Assembly (NCBI GenBank): GCA_905182995.1
Contig: CAJJDP010000035.1
Coordinates: 262,681 to 326,680 of the forward strand
Source of the DNA: Paramecium octaurelia
Lineage: Eukaryota > Ciliophora > Oligohymenophorea > Peniculida > Parameciidae
Reading direction: 5' to 3'
Length of the DNA stretch: 64,000 bases
The position numbers and the translations under genes were made by a program. The notes beneath the pieces were generated by a model. It was not told the DNA's origin. It searched no databases and saw only the letters and a list, made by a program, of their open reading frames with translations. This document shows positions 61,056 through 64,000 of this stretch, in pieces (within the stretch, counting starts at the first letter, position 1; each line of letters opens with the position of its first letter).

Positions 61056-63593
61056 GTCTTCGCAAGCTCTTCTGATTTGGAAAATTAGATTTCTTTAGGA
61101 AGAGGTACTCTTTTAACTAACAAGAATAGAGTTAAAATTCTAAGAAGCAATACATCTGAGTCCAAATCGGTTCACATGTGAAATGGATCCGAAATTTTAT
61201 GACTTTATTATAATGGAACTATCAAAATGGTCAGATATTATTGATAGAAAGCCACAACTAATGAAGGATTTAACAGTTATTGAATAAATAATTAAATTAG
61301 TAGATAAAGCTAAATATATAGATGCTGCATAATAAGGTACACTAATTTAACTTAAGTAGAAATGTTTATTTAAATAACTCAAAGTCTTTCAGCTTCTATA
61401 AGAGAGATTTCAATGGCTGAAATAAAAAATCAATGGGCGTAATTTAACATTGATGAGGTCTTACAATAGATGAAAAAATTATCAGCATTAACAAATGTTT
61501 AGGAAAAAAGCTTGATGGGAGATTAAATAGTGGGTCAATTATAGATCATGGAGAAATAAATAAACATCTACTTAAATGAATGTTAAGGCTATTCAAGCAG
61601 CGCTGAACTTTAAGAAAAAGTATAACAACTAAAAAATTAAAAAAATAAATGTGGGTGGTCATATGACAATGAATTTTAAGGTTCGACCAGATTGCCACCA
61701 GGAAGATCAGATTAGCCAGAATCCTCTGATCCTTAGCATGATACACAATCAGTTCATTAGTAAGCTGCTAATCAAGACAAACCATTTTAATCAAATCCAA
61801 ATTATGAAGGAAATTAAAAGGAAAATAAATAATAGTCAACTAGATTACCACCAGGAAGATCTGATTAGCCAGAATCTACAGACCCTAAGCATGATACTTA
61901 ATCAGTTCATCAATAAGCTGCTAATCAAGATTAACCATATTAAGCAAATCCAAATTATGAGGGAAGTCAAAAGGAAAATAAGTAATAGTCAACAAGATTA
62001 CCACCAGGCAGATCAGATCAACTAGAATCCTCTGATCCTAAGCATGATACTTAATCAGTTCATTAATAAGCTGCTAATCAAGATAAACCATTTTAATCAA
62101 ATCCAAATTACGAAGGAAGTCAAAAGGAAAATAAATAATAATCAACAAGGTTACCACCAGGTAGATCAGATTAACCAGAATCTTCAAATCCATAGCATGA
62201 CACTTAATCAGTTCATTAATAAGCTGCTAATCAAGATAAACCATTCTAATCAAATCCAAATTACGAAGGAAGTCAAAAGGAAAATAAATAATAATCAACT
62301 AGATTGCCACCCGGAAGATCTGATTAGCCAGAATCTTCAGATCCTAAACATGATACTTAATCAGTTCATCAATAAGCTGCCAATTAAGACAAACCATTCT
62401 AATCAAATCCAAATTATGAAGGAAGTTAAAAAGAAAATAAATAACAATCAACTAGATTACCACCAGGAAGATCTGATCAACCAGAATCTTCAGACCCTAA
62501 GCATGATACTTAATCAGTTCATTAATAAGCTGCTAATTAAGATTAACCATTTTAAGCAAATCCAAATTATGAAGGAAGTCCAAAGGAAAATAAATAACAA
62601 TCAACTAGACTGCCACCAGGAAGATCTGATCAACCAGAATCCTCTGATCCTAAGCATGATACTTAATCAGTTCATCAATAAGCTGCTAATCAAGATTAAC
62701 CATATTAAGCAAATCCAAATTATGAGGGAAGTCAAAAGGAAAATAAGTAATAGTCAACAAGATTACCACCAGGCAGATCAGATCAACTAGAATCCTCTGA
62801 TCCTAAGCATGATACTTAATCAGTTCATTAATAAGCTGCTAATCAAGATAAACCATTTTAATCAAATCCAAATTACGAAGGAAGTCAAAAGGAAAATAAA
62901 TAATAATCAACAAGGTTACCACCAGGTAGATCAGATTAACCAGAATCTTCAAATCCATAGCATGACACTTAATCAGTTCATTAATAAGCTGCTAATCAAG
63001 ATAAACCATTCTAATCAAATCCAAATTACGAAGGAAGTCAAAAGGAAAATAAATAATAATCAACTAGATTGCCACCCGGAAGATCTGATTAGCCAGAATC
63101 TTCAGATCCTAAACATGATACTTAATCAGTTCATCAATAAGCTGCCAATTAAGACAAACCATTCTAATCAAATCCAAATTATGAAGGAAGTTAAAAAGAA
63201 AATAAATAACAATCAACTAGATTACCACCAGGAAGATCTGATCAACCAGAATCTTCAGACCCTAAGCATGATACTTAATCAGTTCATTAATAAGCTGCTA
63301 ATTAAGATTAACCATTTTAAGCAAATCCAAATTATGAAGGAAGTCCAAAGGAAAATAAATAACAATCAACTAGACTGCCACCAGGAAGATCTGATCAACC
63401 AGAATCCTCTGATCCTAAGCATGATACTTAATCAGTTCATCAATAAGCTGCTAATCAAGATTAACCATATTAAGCAAATCCAAATTATGAGGGAAGTCAA
63501 AAGGAAAATAAGTAATAGTCAACAAGATTACCACCAGGCAGATCAGATCAACCAGAATCCTCTGATCCTAAGCATGATACTTAATCAGTTCAT
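61023..63593 (+). CDS. Secreted protein with 51-residue tandem repeats, 3' end lost in assembly gap
   Basis: The start MNKFSLVLLLIVFASSSDLE is a signal peptide. Introns at 61105-61129 (25 bases) and 61337-61356 (20 bases) lead into a helical, coiled segment with few Cys (KNQWAQFNIDEVLQQMKKLS, CQGYSSSAELQEKVQQLKNQ, KNKCGWSYDNEF). From 61683 to the gap the protein consists of a 51-residue unit such as STRLPPGRSDQPESSDPKHD, TQSVHQQAANQDKPFQSNPN, YEGSQKENKQQ. The unit is hydrophilic, rich in Gln, Ser, Pro and Asp, with no Cys. A second forward frame through the repeats is also free of TGA (MILNQFINKLLIKINH type), but it is not in frame with the signal peptide and is probably not used. The C-terminus is unknown because of the N at 63594. 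Likely an extracellular or surface-coat protein. Confidence 0.78.
61683..63593 (+). repeat. 153-bp coding tandem repeat with 765-bp higher-order unit
   Basis: Twelve full 153-base units start at 61683, 61836, 61989, 62142, 62295, 62448, 62601, 62754, 62907, 63060, 63213 and 63366; a thirteenth from 63519 is cut by the gap. Units 3-7 (61989-62753) are repeated as units 8-12 (62754-63518) with no difference that I could find, so the higher-order period is five units, 765 bases. Units 1 and 2 are more diverged. All units keep the frame. Confidence 0.9.
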
Positions 63594-63594
63594 N
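63594..63594. other. Assembly gap or ambiguous base (single N)
   Basis: The only non-ACGT base in the window. It lies in the middle of a repeat unit and the sequence after it jumps to a copy of DNA 2.9 kb upstream. A contig join placed inside a tandem repeat is the simplest reading. Confidence 0.9.
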
Positions 63595-64000
63595 AGGTAA
63601 TCTTCATAAAAAATTGTAGAATTCGTATTAAATTTGTTAATTTTCTAATTTAAGTAATATAATACAGATTATTTAGAGAATTCTAAATCTAAAAAATATT
63701 GTCAGAACCTTAAATAAGGAAATAGTCTTACTATTTATGTGTATATTAGATCGATATGAAAATCTAAGCCCAATAAAAATTTTATTCTTAATTTACTAAA
63801 TTAATAAACTTCTATAGAGCTTAAAGTCTTTCTAGCAAGTAATATTGATTCACGATTCTTTTTTTTCTGCAACTTCATGATTATAAAATATAGCATGATG
63901 CTTATTTTCACAATAGGTATTAAGCAAGTATTTCAATAATAAATAAAAACGGATTATAATATTTATTATGAATAAATTTTCATTAGTCTTGCTACTTATT
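63595..64000 (+). repeat. 406-bp direct repeat, second copy
   Basis: Exact copy of 60650-61055 running to the window end. Its left border falls at an intron donor inside the upstream gene, not at a natural gene border. Confidence 0.9.
63968..64000 (+). CDS. Second copy of the repeat-protein start (partial)
   Basis: The first 11 codons (MNKFSLVLLLI) of the signal peptide of the gene at 61023, in the duplicated flank. Either the start of a tandem paralogue or an assembly duplicate of the same locus; the window ends here. Confidence 0.5.
   Translation, partial: MNKFSLVLLLI

Noticed and set aside
61683-63593. CRISPR-like or satellite array
   Set aside because: Repeat units are contiguous, 153 bases, coding and in frame; there are no spacers.
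61651-63600. Long forward frame through the repeat array coding ILNQFINKLLIK-type hydrophobic repeats
   Set aside because: It is out of frame with the signal peptide and the two spliced upstream exons. The STRLPPGRSDQPESS frame continues from them without a break.

Overview
The window looks like macronuclear DNA of a ciliate, most likely Paramecium. It is AT-rich. Its reading frames make sense only if TAA and TAG encode glutamine and TGA is the sole stop. Nearly every gene also needs introns of about 19-34 bases (GT..AG, mostly GTA..TAG) to keep its frame. Genes are packed tightly, with gaps often of 10-150 bp, on both strands. I see no tRNA, rRNA, CRISPR array, telomere repeat or mobile element. 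Gene models were read by eye from frame continuity, intron borders and conserved motifs. Those without recognisable motifs are less secure.

Layout. 1-3056 (-): large mitochondrial-type helical protein, cut by the window edge. 3752-13129 (+): G-beta-like WD40 protein, then a giant Cys-rich membrane protein. 13657-17949 (+): ADA2 and a cyclic-nucleotide-type K+ channel. 19349-23568: ankyrin protein (-), FAAH-like amidase (+), chromate transporter (-). 23689-28331: small unknown genes, a CK1 kinase and an alveolin-like cortical protein. 28757-33343 (+): SIMPL-domain protein, CAP-domain secreted protein, cyclin, multipass membrane protein. 33386-38003: unknown helical protein, H-type-lectin-like secreted protein, a possible tail-anchored protein and one unknown. 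38130-42092: PH-kinase (-) head to head with an FHA/RING-CH/FHA protein (+), then a dual-specificity phosphatase (+). 42176-46840 (-): three coiled-coil or Gln-rich genes in a row. 47504-49951 (-): regulatory NAD-isocitrate dehydrogenase subunit and a MYND-finger protein kinase. 50774-51961 (+): tandem pair of related short proteins. 52261-54434 (+): E(z)-type CXC-SET histone methyltransferase. 54486-60814: unknown and coiled-coil genes plus poorly resolved DNA. 61023 to the end: a secreted protein with 153-bp tandem repeats, broken by an assembly gap (N at 63594) and followed by an exact copy of its own upstream flank.

Signalling and regulation are strongly represented: four kinases, one phosphatase, a cyclin, FHA and RING-CH domains, an ion channel, a WD40 protein, ADA2 and E(z). 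There is also a set of secreted or surface proteins. I see no operon-like pathway. The most interesting items are the fused or unusual architectures (MYND-kinase, FHA-RINGv-FHA, PH-kinase), the tandem unknown family at 50774-51961, the higher-order repeat gene at the right end, and the suspected assembly error there.
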